In this document: positions 37,660 through 47,079 of the stretch, piece by piece
How the letters are laid out: each line of letters starts with the position of its first letter
Numbering within the stretch: position 1 is the first letter of the stretch
Assembly (NCBI GenBank): GCA_964472785.1
Contig: CAYYMH010000010.1
Location: 51,331 to 115,330 of the forward strand
Length of the DNA stretch: 64,000 bases
Reading direction: 5' to 3'
Source of the DNA: CAYYMH01 sp964472785
GTDB lineage: Bacteria; Zhuqueibacterota; Zhuqueibacteria; Thermofontimicrobiales; Thermofontimicrobiaceae
The notes under the pieces: generated by a model
Told to the model about the DNA's origin: nothing
Seen by the model: only the letters and a program-made list of their open reading frames with translations
Databases searched by the model: none
Position numbers and translations under genes: made by a program

Positions 37660-39474
37660 TCATTTGTCATACAGCCATTTTATCCGGTCTATTTTCAATG
37701 AATTAGAATGAGGGGTAAAGTTTTTAATTTCTTTTAACTCAACTTGTTTTATTTTTCTTCCGGCGACTTGAGGGACAAGCATTAAATTCATTCCTTTTCT
37801 TTCAATCATAATTTCTGCCGTGCTTCCGATTTTCAGAGACTCTATCAACTCTCGTAATTGTAACTGTCCGTAGATTTTGATATCATTTATTGATTTCAAC
37901 CGGTCGCCAATCTTTAAACCGGCATTGCTCATTTGAGAATTTTTCCTTAATCGGGAGACTCTGTTGTCTTTATTTATAAGGAGATAGTCATCGAGCACCG
38001 GCAGGGTATCTGTTTTGGTGCGCAGGAAAATGCCAGCCTGTTCAACTGTCTCGATAAATGGAAGCTCTATATTTCCGTAAATATACAGATCAAAGAAATT
38101 ACCAAAATCAGCAAAAACAAGAGATTTCATTAATACGATCAGGGCGTCATGATCCAAATGTTTTCCCTGGTCGATGAACCAGTTTTTTAAAAATATTACC
38201 AGATCATCGAGACTTTTTTCGTTGATTGTTTGTTCCATAATTTTAAGGTCGATCAATAAACAGATTAGTTCACTTTTTAATTTGATATAATTTTCAACAT
38301 TGAAATAATCAGATTCAGAAATATTATAACTCAAACTTGTAAGCGGAATTTCTGAATACTCGATGTCTTTTAACAGATCATTATATCTCTGAATGTAATA
38401 ATTGATAAATTCTTGCTCATTCCAAAATTCAGTTCGAATCATGGTGAGACTGCCATAATATTCGCTGATTCCCCATGGGAACCAGATTAAGGATGTTCTC
38501 GGTTGAAAGGCATGTGGCAACTGGTAGTAGCAATCAAAAAACAATTTTTCGTTAAACCATTTCGTGAACAAATTCGTGGCGATTGTTTTTTCGATGATTG
38601 GAAATTGATCCTGCAATGACGCATTTGAACACAAAATCATTGATAGATTATCAAATTGTTGAGAGCTAATTTTTCTTTTTATTGGGAACATTCTGAAGAT
38701 AAAATAGAACGGTTCATTCAATTCAATACCGAAAAAGGTAGATTGGTATTGCAGAATTTTTCTCGCCGCGACGCCCAATTTCCCCATACTATAAGGATAG
38801 GTCCCGTGTGCAATCACAAAATGAGTTTGTTCATTTAGCGTAAAATATGAATCTTCAAACGGTCCCATAAACAGGGGGTGAAAAATTAACTGCTGATAAT
38901 TCAATGCCCGATAATTAAAGATCTCAGTTTTTTGAGTCAGACCAGTCGCTAATTTCCAACCGACAGGCACGATTACATTAACATCGATTGGGATGTCCGA
39001 GTATTCGCGAATGAACAGAAACATTGAGCTGCTATTAATCCAGGCAAAATTTTGATCGATACACTCGCCAAATAAAGGATCATTCGAATTGTGAATCGTA
39101 TAGGAAATAATAATCAAATTGTTATTTTTATTATCTATTAACCATGATTTTCTGTTCAGTTTTTTAACCTCGGGTTGTTGATCTCCACCGCCAATTGCAC
39201 TCAGTTGGTTTATATTATCAGAAAAATCATAACTTTTTAAAATCCCCGGAATATAGTTTGGCAAAACACACAATAAATTGGGAAATCGATTATTCTCGAT
39301 CGTTATGTTAATTTTAACCGATTTCCATTTTTCCTCATCAAGCTCAATATTGTAAGTGATTTTAGGCTTTGTGGTCGCAAGAGTAGTTTTAGAAGTTATC
39401 CATCCCTCTCCACATACCAACATCAAAAAAACGATAAAACATTTAATCAAAAGATTCTTCATATTAGTAAACAT
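37660..39474 (-). CDS. M61 (glycyl aminopeptidase)-like protein with PDZ domain, probably catalytically inactive
   Basis: The 604-residue exported protein has a signal peptide, an M61-type N-terminal beta-domain (ITYNIELDEEKW, LPNYIPGILKSYDF), a gluzincin-like middle and a C-terminal PDZ domain (MSNAGLKIGDRLKSINDIKI, about 500-580). In active M61 enzymes the middle carries HExxH and a downstream Glu ligand. Here the aligned positions read T300-N-L-F-T304 in front of the conserved Trp, and the WxxEG position reads WFPWG (W334). All zinc ligands and the catalytic Glu are therefore missing. A chaperone- or scaffold-like role through the PDZ domain is the likeliest reading. GGGGAAAG precedes the ATG. 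Confidence 0.7.
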   Translation of the reverse strand: MFTNMKNLLIKCFIVFLMLVCGEGWITSKTTLATTKPKITYNIELDEEKWKSVKINITIENNRFPNLLCVLPNYIPGILKSYDFSDNINQLSAIGGGDQQPEVKKLNRKSWLIDNKNNNLIIISYTIHNSNDPLFGECIDQNFAWINSSSMFLFIREYSDIPIDVNVIVPVGWKLATGLTQKTEIFNYRALNYQQLIFHPLFMGPFEDSYFTLNEQTHFVIAHGTYPYSMGKLGVAARKILQYQSTFFGIELNEPFYFIFRMFPIKRKISSQQFDNLSMILCSNASLQDQFPIIEKTIATNLFTKWFNEKLFFDCYYQLPHAFQPRTSLIWFPWGISEYYGSLTMIRTEFWNEQEFINYYIQRYNDLLKDIEYSEIPLTSLSYNISESDYFNVENYIKLKSELICLLIDLKIMEQTINEKSLDDLVIFLKNWFIDQGKHLDHDALIVLMKSLVFADFGNFFDLYIYGNIELPFIETVEQAGIFLRTKTDTLPVLDDYLLINKDNRVSRLRKNSQMSNAGLKIGDRLKSINDIKIYGQLQLRELIESLKIGSTAEIMIERKGMNLMLVPQVAGRKIKQVELKEIKNFTPHSNSLKIDRIKWLYDK

Positions 39475-39496
39475 TTGGCTTTCCCCTAAAATTGAA

Positions 39497-40465
39497 TCAT
39501 TTCTCTAATAAATTTATGCGCTTAAACAATTTGCTTAAGGAATCACCATTATAAATTGAGGAAATCGCTTCGCTCAGTAGCTGTGCAATAGATAGTTGCT
39601 CTATTTTAGAATGTTGGTCATATTTTTTAACGGGTAGCGAATCGGTGATAAGCAGTTTATCCAAATAGAGTTCATCAGATTCCAGTTTCTTTAGAAATTC
39701 TTCGGATAATAACGCATGGCTGATACAAGCATACGTTTTTAATGCACCTTTCATTTTAAGCAATTGACACACGCCACTGAGCGTGCCACCACTGACAATC
39801 ATATCATCCACAATGACAGCATTTTTGTTTTTGACATCACCAATTAAGTCCCTAATTACAATGGTGTCTCTCTGAGCGTGTCTTTCTTTATTGCCGATCA
39901 CTACAGGGGCATTCAACTCATGTGCGAAATTATCAGCCATTTTTGCAGCGCCGTAATCCGGTGAAACGACAACTGGATCTTCGAGATTTAATGTTTTTAA
40001 ATAGTCACAAAAAACAGGCATTGCGTAAAGATTGTCAACCGGAATCTGAAAAAAACCCTGAATTTGTGGCGGCTGCAAATCAACAGTGACAATACGATCG
40101 GCTCCGGCTGTTTCAATTATTTGAGATATGACTTTAGCACGAATTGAGACTCTGGGCTCATCTTTTTTGTCACCTTTTGTGTAAGGGAAAAAAGGTAAAA
40201 TTACGGTAATCGATGATGCGCTGGCTCTCTTGAATGCATCAATAAAAAACAGTGTTTCCATAATCAAATCGTTAACCGGAAAAACGCCGGATTGAATAAA
40301 GAACACCTCTTTCCGTCTCACGTTTTCGCGGATGCGCACGTAAATGTTACCTTCAGGAAAATGAAAGATGCTCGCATTACTCAGCGGTGTACTCAAAAGT
40401 TTGCTTATTTTTCGTGCCAAATCCGGATTGGCACTTCCTGAAAATATTTTCAATTCTCCAGCCAT
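39497..40465 (-). CDS. Divergent ribose-phosphate pyrophosphokinase (PRPP synthetase) homologue
   Basis: The 322-residue protein has the two-domain Prs fold, with the motif AGADRIVTVDLQPPQIQGFF, the PRPP-binding loop AVIVDDMIVSGGTL and the phosphate loop SPDYGAAKMA. Several catalytic landmarks differ from the usual enzyme. FSDGE reads FPEGN, FPYARQDR reads FPYTKGDK, and the metal-binding His of DLHAPQ is Q131. It may be a paralogue with another substrate or a regulatory role, or a PRPP synthetase of an unusual branch. GGGA precedes the ATG. It follows kbl by 77 bp on the same strand. Confidence 0.75.
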   Translation of the reverse strand: MAGELKIFSGSANPDLARKISKLLSTPLSNASIFHFPEGNIYVRIRENVRRKEVFFIQSGVFPVNDLIMETLFFIDAFKRASASSITVILPFFPYTKGDKKDEPRVSIRAKVISQIIETAGADRIVTVDLQPPQIQGFFQIPVDNLYAMPVFCDYLKTLNLEDPVVVSPDYGAAKMADNFAHELNAPVVIGNKERHAQRDTIVIRDLIGDVKNKNAVIVDDMIVSGGTLSGVCQLLKMKGALKTYACISHALLSEEFLKKLESDELYLDKLLITDSLPVKKYDQHSKIEQLSIAQLLSEAISSIYNGDSLSKLFKRINLLEK

Positions 40466-40542
40466 ATTAAAATCCCTTATGACTAAAAATTACAGTTGTT
40501 TTTATTTCGATAAAATCTTCAGCTCTTTATTAACAGAGACGT

Positions 40543-41739
40543 TTATTTCAATATACCAAACTGCTTTCCGCAATCGATAAAAGCACTGATTGCCTTTTCC
40601 AAATGCTTCTGTTCATGCGCAGCCGAAATCTGGACTCGAATTCTCGCTTCCCCTTTGGGAACCACCGGATAACTAAATCCAATCACATAAATGCCGCGAT
40701 CGAGCATTTCCTTTGCCATATTCTGAGCCAATTTAGCATCGTACAACATGATCGGAACAATCGGAGTCACCCCTTTTTTAATATCGAAACCAGCCTCGGT
40801 CATCTTTTCTCTGAAAAACGAAGTGTTTCTATCCAGCTTGTCTCTCAATTCAGTTGTATTGGACAATTCCTCCAGGATGCCCAATGTCGCTCCGACAATC
40901 ATCGGTGCGAGCGCATTGGAAAATAAATAGGGACGGCTTCTTTGACGTAACATGTCTATAATTTCTTCGCGTCCACTGGTACAACCACCGGATGCACCTC
41001 CGAGAGCTTTGCCGAATGTTGTCGTGATTAAATCCACTCGATCTGCGACATTGTAGTATTCAATTGTCCCCCTTCCGGTCTTCCCAATAAAACCTGTTGC
41101 ATGGCTATCATCTACCATTACCAAAGCATCATATTTGTCTGCCAGGTCACAAATTTTATCCAGTTTTGCCATATCACCGTCCATGGAAAATACACCGTCT
41201 GTGGCAATGATTTTGTATCTGGCATTTTTATTATCTGCGTCTTTGAGCTGCTGTTCCAAATCACTCATATCCGCATGTTGAAAGCGAAAACGCATCGCTT
41301 TACACAGACGAACTCCGTCAATAATTGAGGCGTGATTCAACGCATCGCTGATTATCGCATCATGTTCATCGAACAACGCTTCAAATAAGCCGCCATTTGC
41401 ATCAAAACAGGATGTATATAAAATCGTATCTTCTGTACCCAAAAACTCTGATATTTTATTTTCCAGTTCACGGTGAATATCCTGTGTGCCACAAATGAAA
41501 CGAACTGAACTCATCCCATAGCCACGTTCGTCCATGATGCGCATTGCCGTATCTAACATTTTTTTATTGCTTGAAAGTCCCAGATAATTATTGGCGCAAA
41601 AATTCAGCACTTTTGATCCGTCAGACAACTCTATTTCAACGCCCTGCGGACTGGCGATGATGCGTTCGCCCTTAAAGAGACCTTCTTCACGTATTTGCTG
41701 AAGTGTTTCCTGAAGATCTTTTTTCATCTTTCCGTACAT
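40543..41739 (-). CDS. kbl: Glycine C-acetyltransferase (2-amino-3-ketobutyrate CoA ligase)
   Basis: The 398-residue PLP enzyme of the alpha-oxoamine synthase family has the motifs VLNFCANNYLGLSS, GTQDIHRELE, the PLP-binding TTFGKALGGASGG (Lys of the Schiff base) and VDDSHATGF. It cleaves 2-amino-3-ketobutyrate with CoA to glycine and acetyl-CoA, the second step of threonine breakdown. The tdh gene for the first step lies just upstream in the same unit, with acpS between them, so the assignment as Kbl rather than BioF is well supported. GGGGAG precedes the ATG. Confidence 0.92.
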   Translation of the reverse strand: MYGKMKKDLQETLQQIREEGLFKGERIIASPQGVEIELSDGSKVLNFCANNYLGLSSNKKMLDTAMRIMDERGYGMSSVRFICGTQDIHRELENKISEFLGTEDTILYTSCFDANGGLFEALFDEHDAIISDALNHASIIDGVRLCKAMRFRFQHADMSDLEQQLKDADNKNARYKIIATDGVFSMDGDMAKLDKICDLADKYDALVMVDDSHATGFIGKTGRGTIEYYNVADRVDLITTTFGKALGGASGGCTSGREEIIDMLRQRSRPYLFSNALAPMIVGATLGILEELSNTTELRDKLDRNTSFFREKMTEAGFDIKKGVTPIVPIMLYDAKLAQNMAKEMLDRGIYVIGFSYPVVPKGEARIRVQISAAHEQKHLEKAISAFIDCGKQFGILK

Positions 41740-41785
41740 GTCAACTCCCCTATCTTTAATTCAATAGTATAGTGAACAATATTAT

Positions 41786-42169
41786 CTATTTTAAACGCTC
41801 CAACACAACTACCGCTGCTGCATATTTATCAGTATGGGTTATTGAAATTAAGGCAGATTGAATGAAATTTTCATCAAGTCTTTTTTTACATTTATTGTAC
41901 AAAATCAATTCCGGCTTTCCCAACGGATCGTTTATAACTTCAATATCCAACCAATTCAATCCATCACGAAGTCCGGAACCCAGCGCCTTTAAAAAAGCTT
42001 CTTTGGCAGCAAACCGTGCCGCAAGATTCTGGAATTTGTTTATTTTTTTTTCACAATAAATTAACTCATTCGCCGTAAAAATTCTCTCTAAAAATCGGTT
42101 ACCATATTTTTCAACGGACTGCGCCATTCTGGCAACCTCTACCATGTCTATGCCGATGCCAAATATCAT
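41786..42169 (-). CDS. acpS: Holo-[acyl-carrier-protein] synthase
   Basis: The 127-residue protein is the phosphopantetheinyl transferase AcpS. Metal ligands are D8 in GIGIDMVEV and the Glu of the helix RFAAKEAFLKALGSG, and SITHTDKYAAAVVV is the usual end. It activates acyl carrier protein with coenzyme A. Its place between tdh and kbl, with gaps of only 15 and 46 bp, is unusual and suggests co-transcription without a functional link. Confidence 0.93.
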   Translation of the reverse strand: MIFGIGIDMVEVARMAQSVEKYGNRFLERIFTANELIYCEKKINKFQNLAARFAAKEAFLKALGSGLRDGLNWLDIEVINDPLGKPELILYNKCKKRLDENFIQSALISITHTDKYAAAVVVLERLK

Positions 42170-42184
42170 TTTTATCCATGAATA

Positions 42185-43234
42185 TTATTTATCTATAGTC
42201 ATAACAATTTTTCCGCAATTACCCGATTTCATCAGCTCAAATCCTTTTTCAAACTCGACCATTTTAATTTCATGGGTAATCGCCGGACTGATGTCCAATG
42301 TATTTGAACGCAGAAAATTTCCAGCTTTGTACCAGGTTGAAAACATTTTCCGACCGGTTATCCCGTACACACGAATTCCTTTAAAAACGATCAGGTTATT
42401 TAAATCCAAATTCACCGGTCCGTCAAATACACCTAACAAAGAAAGCCGACCGCCGGCTGTTAACATGTTGCATCCCTGTACCAAACCTTTTTCACTTCCG
42501 GACAGTTCCAAAACAGCATCAACGCCATCACCATCCGTTTGGCGAATAACTTCTGCCACTACATCGGTGTTTTTTGGGTTCATCGTTTGATTAGCGCCCA
42601 TTTTTCGAGCCAAATCAAGTCTGTACTCATTCAGATCAGTCACAAAAATATTGGTTGCTCCGGATACTTTTGCCACCCCAACAGCTAAAATCCCGATCGG
42701 TCCGGCACCGATAATGGCAACAGTTTTACCGGCGACATCTTCGCTCAGTACTGTATCAATTGCATTTCCAAGTGGTTCCTGAACAGATGCTAATTTGTGA
42801 GGTATCAAAGGATGATTTTTCCATGCGACAACTTCCGGAATCACTGCATACTCCGCAAAGGCGCCATCTGTGTCCACACCAACAATCTTAAGATTTTTAC
42901 AGATGTGTGAATTCCCGGTTCGGCATTGTTTACAATGACCGCAAGGAATGTGAGTTTCCGCAGAGATAAAATCTCCGACTCCAACCAAACTTACGCCGCT
43001 GCCTGTTTCCACAATTTCTCCGGCGAATTCATGTCCCATAATTTGTGGTGGTTTCACATGTTGCGCTGCCCATGAATTCCAATTGTAGATATGAAGATCA
43101 GAACCACAGATTGATGCCACCTTTACCTTTACTAACACCTCACCAGGGCCTGGTTTGGGAACAGGTACATTTTTCAACTCAGCGCCTTCTCCAGCCTTTG
43201 TTTTCAATATCGCTCTCATTTCTCCTTCTGGCAT
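42185..43234 (-). CDS. tdh: L-threonine 3-dehydrogenase
   Basis: The 349-residue zinc-dependent medium-chain dehydrogenase has the catalytic-zinc segment CGSDLHIYNWNSW and GHEFAGEIVE. The structural-zinc cysteines lie in CGHCKQCRTGNSHIC, and the NAD-binding motif is GAGPIGILAVG. CGSDLHIY together with NWNSWA is characteristic of threonine dehydrogenase. It oxidises threonine to 2-amino-3-ketobutyrate, which Kbl then splits. AAGGAGAAG precedes the ATG. It is the first gene of the tdh-acpS-kbl unit; the 209-bp space upstream shows nothing clear. Confidence 0.92.
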   Translation of the reverse strand: MPEGEMRAILKTKAGEGAELKNVPVPKPGPGEVLVKVKVASICGSDLHIYNWNSWAAQHVKPPQIMGHEFAGEIVETGSGVSLVGVGDFISAETHIPCGHCKQCRTGNSHICKNLKIVGVDTDGAFAEYAVIPEVVAWKNHPLIPHKLASVQEPLGNAIDTVLSEDVAGKTVAIIGAGPIGILAVGVAKVSGATNIFVTDLNEYRLDLARKMGANQTMNPKNTDVVAEVIRQTDGDGVDAVLELSGSEKGLVQGCNMLTAGGRLSLLGVFDGPVNLDLNNLIVFKGIRVYGITGRKMFSTWYKAGNFLRSNTLDISPAITHEIKMVEFEKGFELMKSGNCGKIVMTIDK

Positions 43235-43443
43235 CCAGTCTTCTCCTTATTATTATAAAAAGTAATTATTCTATTACACCCAAAAACTTTGTTATTTTAA
43301 CAACAATAATAAAAAAAACTCACGCAAAATCGCCAAGCCTGCAAATAAAAAATAAATAAAATGACCAGCTTTGCGTGGATAATTTATTTCGTTTGTAACC
43401 TGCTACTATGTTATGGAATTTGTCAGTTTAATTTATTTCAGTA

Positions 43444-46400
43444 TCACTCTAATAGTAAGAGCTTTTTAACATCTTTAAAGTGATTTCCCACATTTAATTG
43501 ATACAGATATATCCCGGAGGGTGATAAATTTCCCATATTATCGCGTCCGTCCCATTGCACTTGATAATTTCCTGGACTCTGCTTTTGATCAACAAGCTGA
43601 CAAACGTTCTGTCCTAACATATTGTAGATGTTAATCGTCACACGTGATTGCTTTATTTTGTTTGCGATTTTGTATTCAATAATTGTTGTGCTGTTAAATG
43701 GATTCGGATAATTTTGACTAAGCGCAAATTCGATTGGTAGTTCGCTGCGCTTTTTTTGTTCAACATCAGACGCTATGGAAAAAGAAACTTTTACGTCGTC
43801 CAAGTACATACCTTCGAATTGTTCCGGATGTCTTTCCCAAAAGGGATCGCTTACAAACTGGAATTTCAATTTTGAATTTGTCGAAGGTTCAAAGGATGAC
43901 AGATCATAATTGTATTCGAGCCAATCATTTCCCATTAAAACTGGTTTTAAAGCGCCCCCTGTTCCGATAAAATCCAGATGATGCCATTCAGAACCATCAA
44001 AAAATTCAACATGCATGCCATCGCCTTCATACCCCGGTTTGGAGTAAATAGACACATCATACCATAACCAGAACGATAAATTGGTTTGAAGACCTGTATT
44101 AAAAGGCTTTGTCATGATTGTTGAATTATCCATATTTAAATACGTTGTATCGATCTCACGGCCGCAATACCAGCTATAATCTCCGGAATGACTGCGAAGT
44201 GTTGAAAGATGCCAGCGATTTGATGCCGGGTTTAGCAATTCCCACTTCTCATCGCCATTTTCCAAATTATCCTCAAAACCAATTTCTCCGATCGCGATGC
44301 TAAAATCAACACTAAATGAATCATTTTTCACATCAGCGCCTTTGACAACACACCTCGGGAAATACGGAATCGGACAGGATGAGTCAATTTGTATTGATAT
44401 CGTGTCTCCCTTAATTTCTTCAGCGGCTAAATTCCCGATGTTTAAATGCGGCGAGTTAATGTGAATGTACGGATCATCACAGTAAACAGTCGAAATCACA
44501 TTTTCTGCCGTTGCCAGACCATGATTTTTCAGTTGAATGAAAAGTTTAACGTCCTCCCCTGGCTCCAAAAATTGATTATGATTACCATCCTCTGCAACTA
44601 AATTAAAATATTGAATCACCGGAGCGCCGATGATGACACCAAGCTTTTCGTTCCATTGTTTTTGTGAGCTCATCAATTTAACATCGAGGTATCCAACCTG
44701 TCCGTTTTTACAGGTTGAGTTGGCTGTTAATTCAGCAACTGTTTGAATTGAAATACTATCCAATGCATTGATTGATACAAAATTGAGCGTGTCCGAAACA
44801 ACACTCAGATAGTTTGAATTTGTGCTCACGTAAATTCTTAATGTATCTACCGGCATTGATCCGTAATTTTTCAGGGTTAGATTTAAATAAGCAGTTTCTC
44901 CCGGATTTAACATCCCATCCTGATTTCCGTCTTTGTCGTCGATTGAAAATTGGCCACAAGAAATATAGGGTTCACTGGATGTCACCTCGATAGAACGGAT
45001 AAAAGGTTTGTAATTGGACGCTGTCACTGTCAGCGTGATATCATCAGCAGCATTTTCTGTTTCCGCGTAGAGGAATAATTGACCGCTCTGGTCTGTCTCG
45101 CCGACCAAATAAAGATCATCGCCCTGCATGAGACAAACACGTGCCTTTTCAATTGCCTGAATTCCGTCAGTTATTGTCAAGGAAACTGAACTCGAATCTG
45201 CTGTGATCTGCGGAGGAAATTGGACCGTTAATGCTTTTGGTTCGTCCGTCCAAATTGGCATCTCCGGATCACCCAGCAAGTTAATCTCGTACATACACCA
45301 GCGATATACATTTTCCTGTTGCGCAAAGGGAACGTAAAACGATTTTGCCAACGATATAGCTTTGCCCACATTCTGGCAATTTTGTTGAAATAAATAATAA
45401 AAGAATTTGTCATCGTAACGATCAGAATAACCGTAGCCCGGATTACCCGGCGACCCCCAGCCATATCTGGAATTTCCGATAAATGCAACTCCCCCGCCGT
45501 TCGGATTGGCGATAAAAGATTCTGCCACGCAATCATAATCAATAGCAGCAGGCCAGCAACCGATGGAAAAAAGCGTTCCTGCCTTGTTCCTGTTTTTCAA
45601 TCCCAACATGTCTGATGATCTCAACGATCCATCTCCAAGACTCATCAATGACCACCAGGCATGACCCGTGTGATTGATTATATTCTGTCCCTGATTAATT
45701 TGATATATCGCATTGGTTTTGTTTAGATTCTGATTTGATTCATATAATTTCATAATTTCATAAAAATCCGGCGGCAAGTGTGTTTCTTCAATTAGATCTT
45801 TTCCAATACCCGTATCCGTATAGGGGCTCTTCCACAATAATTGGCAAAGAAACAGCATATTTTTGGCAAAGTTAACCGGTGGGCTTTTCTCATACGCCAG
45901 GACTTTGTTTACCCAGCCATCAACCTCATCCGGCGTATTGAGTGATGCGCGTCCCAGAAACACTTCCGGATACATGTCAATATTATCCTCGATTTCACCG
46001 AAAATATTGTTGCCATTTGCATCCCAGTCACCGTTTAAGTCAGCAAAATACAAATCGCACGGAATTTGATTTTCGTCCGGCATCGACCCATATTCACAAT
46101 CCATAGCAAAAACTTTCCGATAAGGCACAATCTGCGTATCTCCGCCCAAAAGTACCCAGCTCGTTCCCCAATTATTGTAGGCATGTTGAATAAACGTTCG
46201 GACTTTTTCAGCTAAATCTCTGCCGCTGTATGAATTGTTGATCATACTGAGGTCGGCAATTTTCGCTCTCAATCCTTTCTGGGTTTTCCAATCTGCCAAT
46301 GGCTTGAAATGATCAGCTAAAATCTTCGGGGTGATGATGACATAAGGGTAGTAATCCGGGTCTGAATTCGTGACAAGCTCATCGTTAAATCTACTCACTG

Positions 46401-47016
46401 ATTCTTCCGTAAATTTCTCAACCACATTTCCATTTGAAAGACGTTTAAATTGCAGAGGAGCAGATGTTTTTTTGAGAACGATTTCAACGTGCACTTCCGA
46501 ATTGAAGATGAGCTGCTTTTGTCGCGGAATATATTGAATCGGATAAACTGCAAAACTGACAATGTTCGCTCCCTGAAATTCACCATGATTCAAATACTTT
46601 ACAATCTGACCGGGATAGGGAGTGTTCGATTGATACAACTTTTGGTCTGATTTTATATGCTTGATTTCTGGATTATCTTTTATTAAAGATAGTGGCATTG
46701 GCGTTTGGCAGGGAAACAGCAGCCGCTTCTGCTTTAATAACATTTGCTTTCTGTCCGCTACTTTGATCTCATCAACCATCTGATCTGCTGAAATTGAGAG
46801 ATGAATGAGTTTCACCGGCAGTTGTGGTTTTCCTTCTTCGTGAAGCAATTCCAAATTCTTCATTGTGACTAATTCATAATTATTCACTCGTGAAAACCGG
46901 AGATCAGACAGGTCAAATTTGATCACCTTTTTGATGATTTCAGCATTTGCCGGATGAGCGTTGAAAACAAATGCTATCAACACATAGAAAAACACACATT
47001 TTATCAGAGAGTTCAT
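43444..47016 (-). CDS. Exported gingipain-like C25 cysteine protease with C-terminal sorting domain
   Basis: The 1190-residue protein has a signal peptide, a pro-region of about 210 residues and a caspase-fold C25 domain (about 220-600). The likely catalytic His lies in NHTGHAWW (H449/H452) and the Cys in FSIGCWPA (C487), with LLGGDTQIVPYR upstream. Two or more Ig-like modules follow (about 610-930), then a jelly-roll/MAM-like domain (LWYDVSIYSKPGYEGDGMH) and the sorting domain LSQNYPNPFNSTTIIEY ending in KKLLLLE. It should be delivered to the cell surface by a type IX-like route. The protein target is unknown. Confidence 0.85.
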   Translation of the reverse strand: MNSLIKCVFFYVLIAFVFNAHPANAEIIKKVIKFDLSDLRFSRVNNYELVTMKNLELLHEEGKPQLPVKLIHLSISADQMVDEIKVADRKQMLLKQKRLLFPCQTPMPLSLIKDNPEIKHIKSDQKLYQSNTPYPGQIVKYLNHGEFQGANIVSFAVYPIQYIPRQKQLIFNSEVHVEIVLKKTSAPLQFKRLSNGNVVEKFTEESVSRFNDELVTNSDPDYYPYVIITPKILADHFKPLADWKTQKGLRAKIADLSMINNSYSGRDLAEKVRTFIQHAYNNWGTSWVLLGGDTQIVPYRKVFAMDCEYGSMPDENQIPCDLYFADLNGDWDANGNNIFGEIEDNIDMYPEVFLGRASLNTPDEVDGWVNKVLAYEKSPPVNFAKNMLFLCQLLWKSPYTDTGIGKDLIEETHLPPDFYEIMKLYESNQNLNKTNAIYQINQGQNIINHTGHAWWSLMSLGDGSLRSSDMLGLKNRNKAGTLFSIGCWPAAIDYDCVAESFIANPNGGGVAFIGNSRYGWGSPGNPGYGYSDRYDDKFFYYLFQQNCQNVGKAISLAKSFYVPFAQQENVYRWCMYEINLLGDPEMPIWTDEPKALTVQFPPQITADSSSVSLTITDGIQAIEKARVCLMQGDDLYLVGETDQSGQLFLYAETENAADDITLTVTASNYKPFIRSIEVTSSEPYISCGQFSIDDKDGNQDGMLNPGETAYLNLTLKNYGSMPVDTLRIYVSTNSNYLSVVSDTLNFVSINALDSISIQTVAELTANSTCKNGQVGYLDVKLMSSQKQWNEKLGVIIGAPVIQYFNLVAEDGNHNQFLEPGEDVKLFIQLKNHGLATAENVISTVYCDDPYIHINSPHLNIGNLAAEEIKGDTISIQIDSSCPIPYFPRCVVKGADVKNDSFSVDFSIAIGEIGFEDNLENGDEKWELLNPASNRWHLSTLRSHSGDYSWYCGREIDTTYLNMDNSTIMTKPFNTGLQTNLSFWLWYDVSIYSKPGYEGDGMHVEFFDGSEWHHLDFIGTGGALKPVLMGNDWLEYNYDLSSFEPSTNSKLKFQFVSDPFWERHPEQFEGMYLDDVKVSFSIASDVEQKKRSELPIEFALSQNYPNPFNSTTIIEYKIANKIKQSRVTINIYNMLGQNVCQLVDQKQSPGNYQVQWDGRDNMGNLSPSGIYLYQLNVGNHFKDVKKLLLLE

Positions 47017-47079
47017 TCGTTAACCTATTGATAGGAATAAATGTTGTTAATCAATTGACGCATCTTGATTTGGAAAGCG

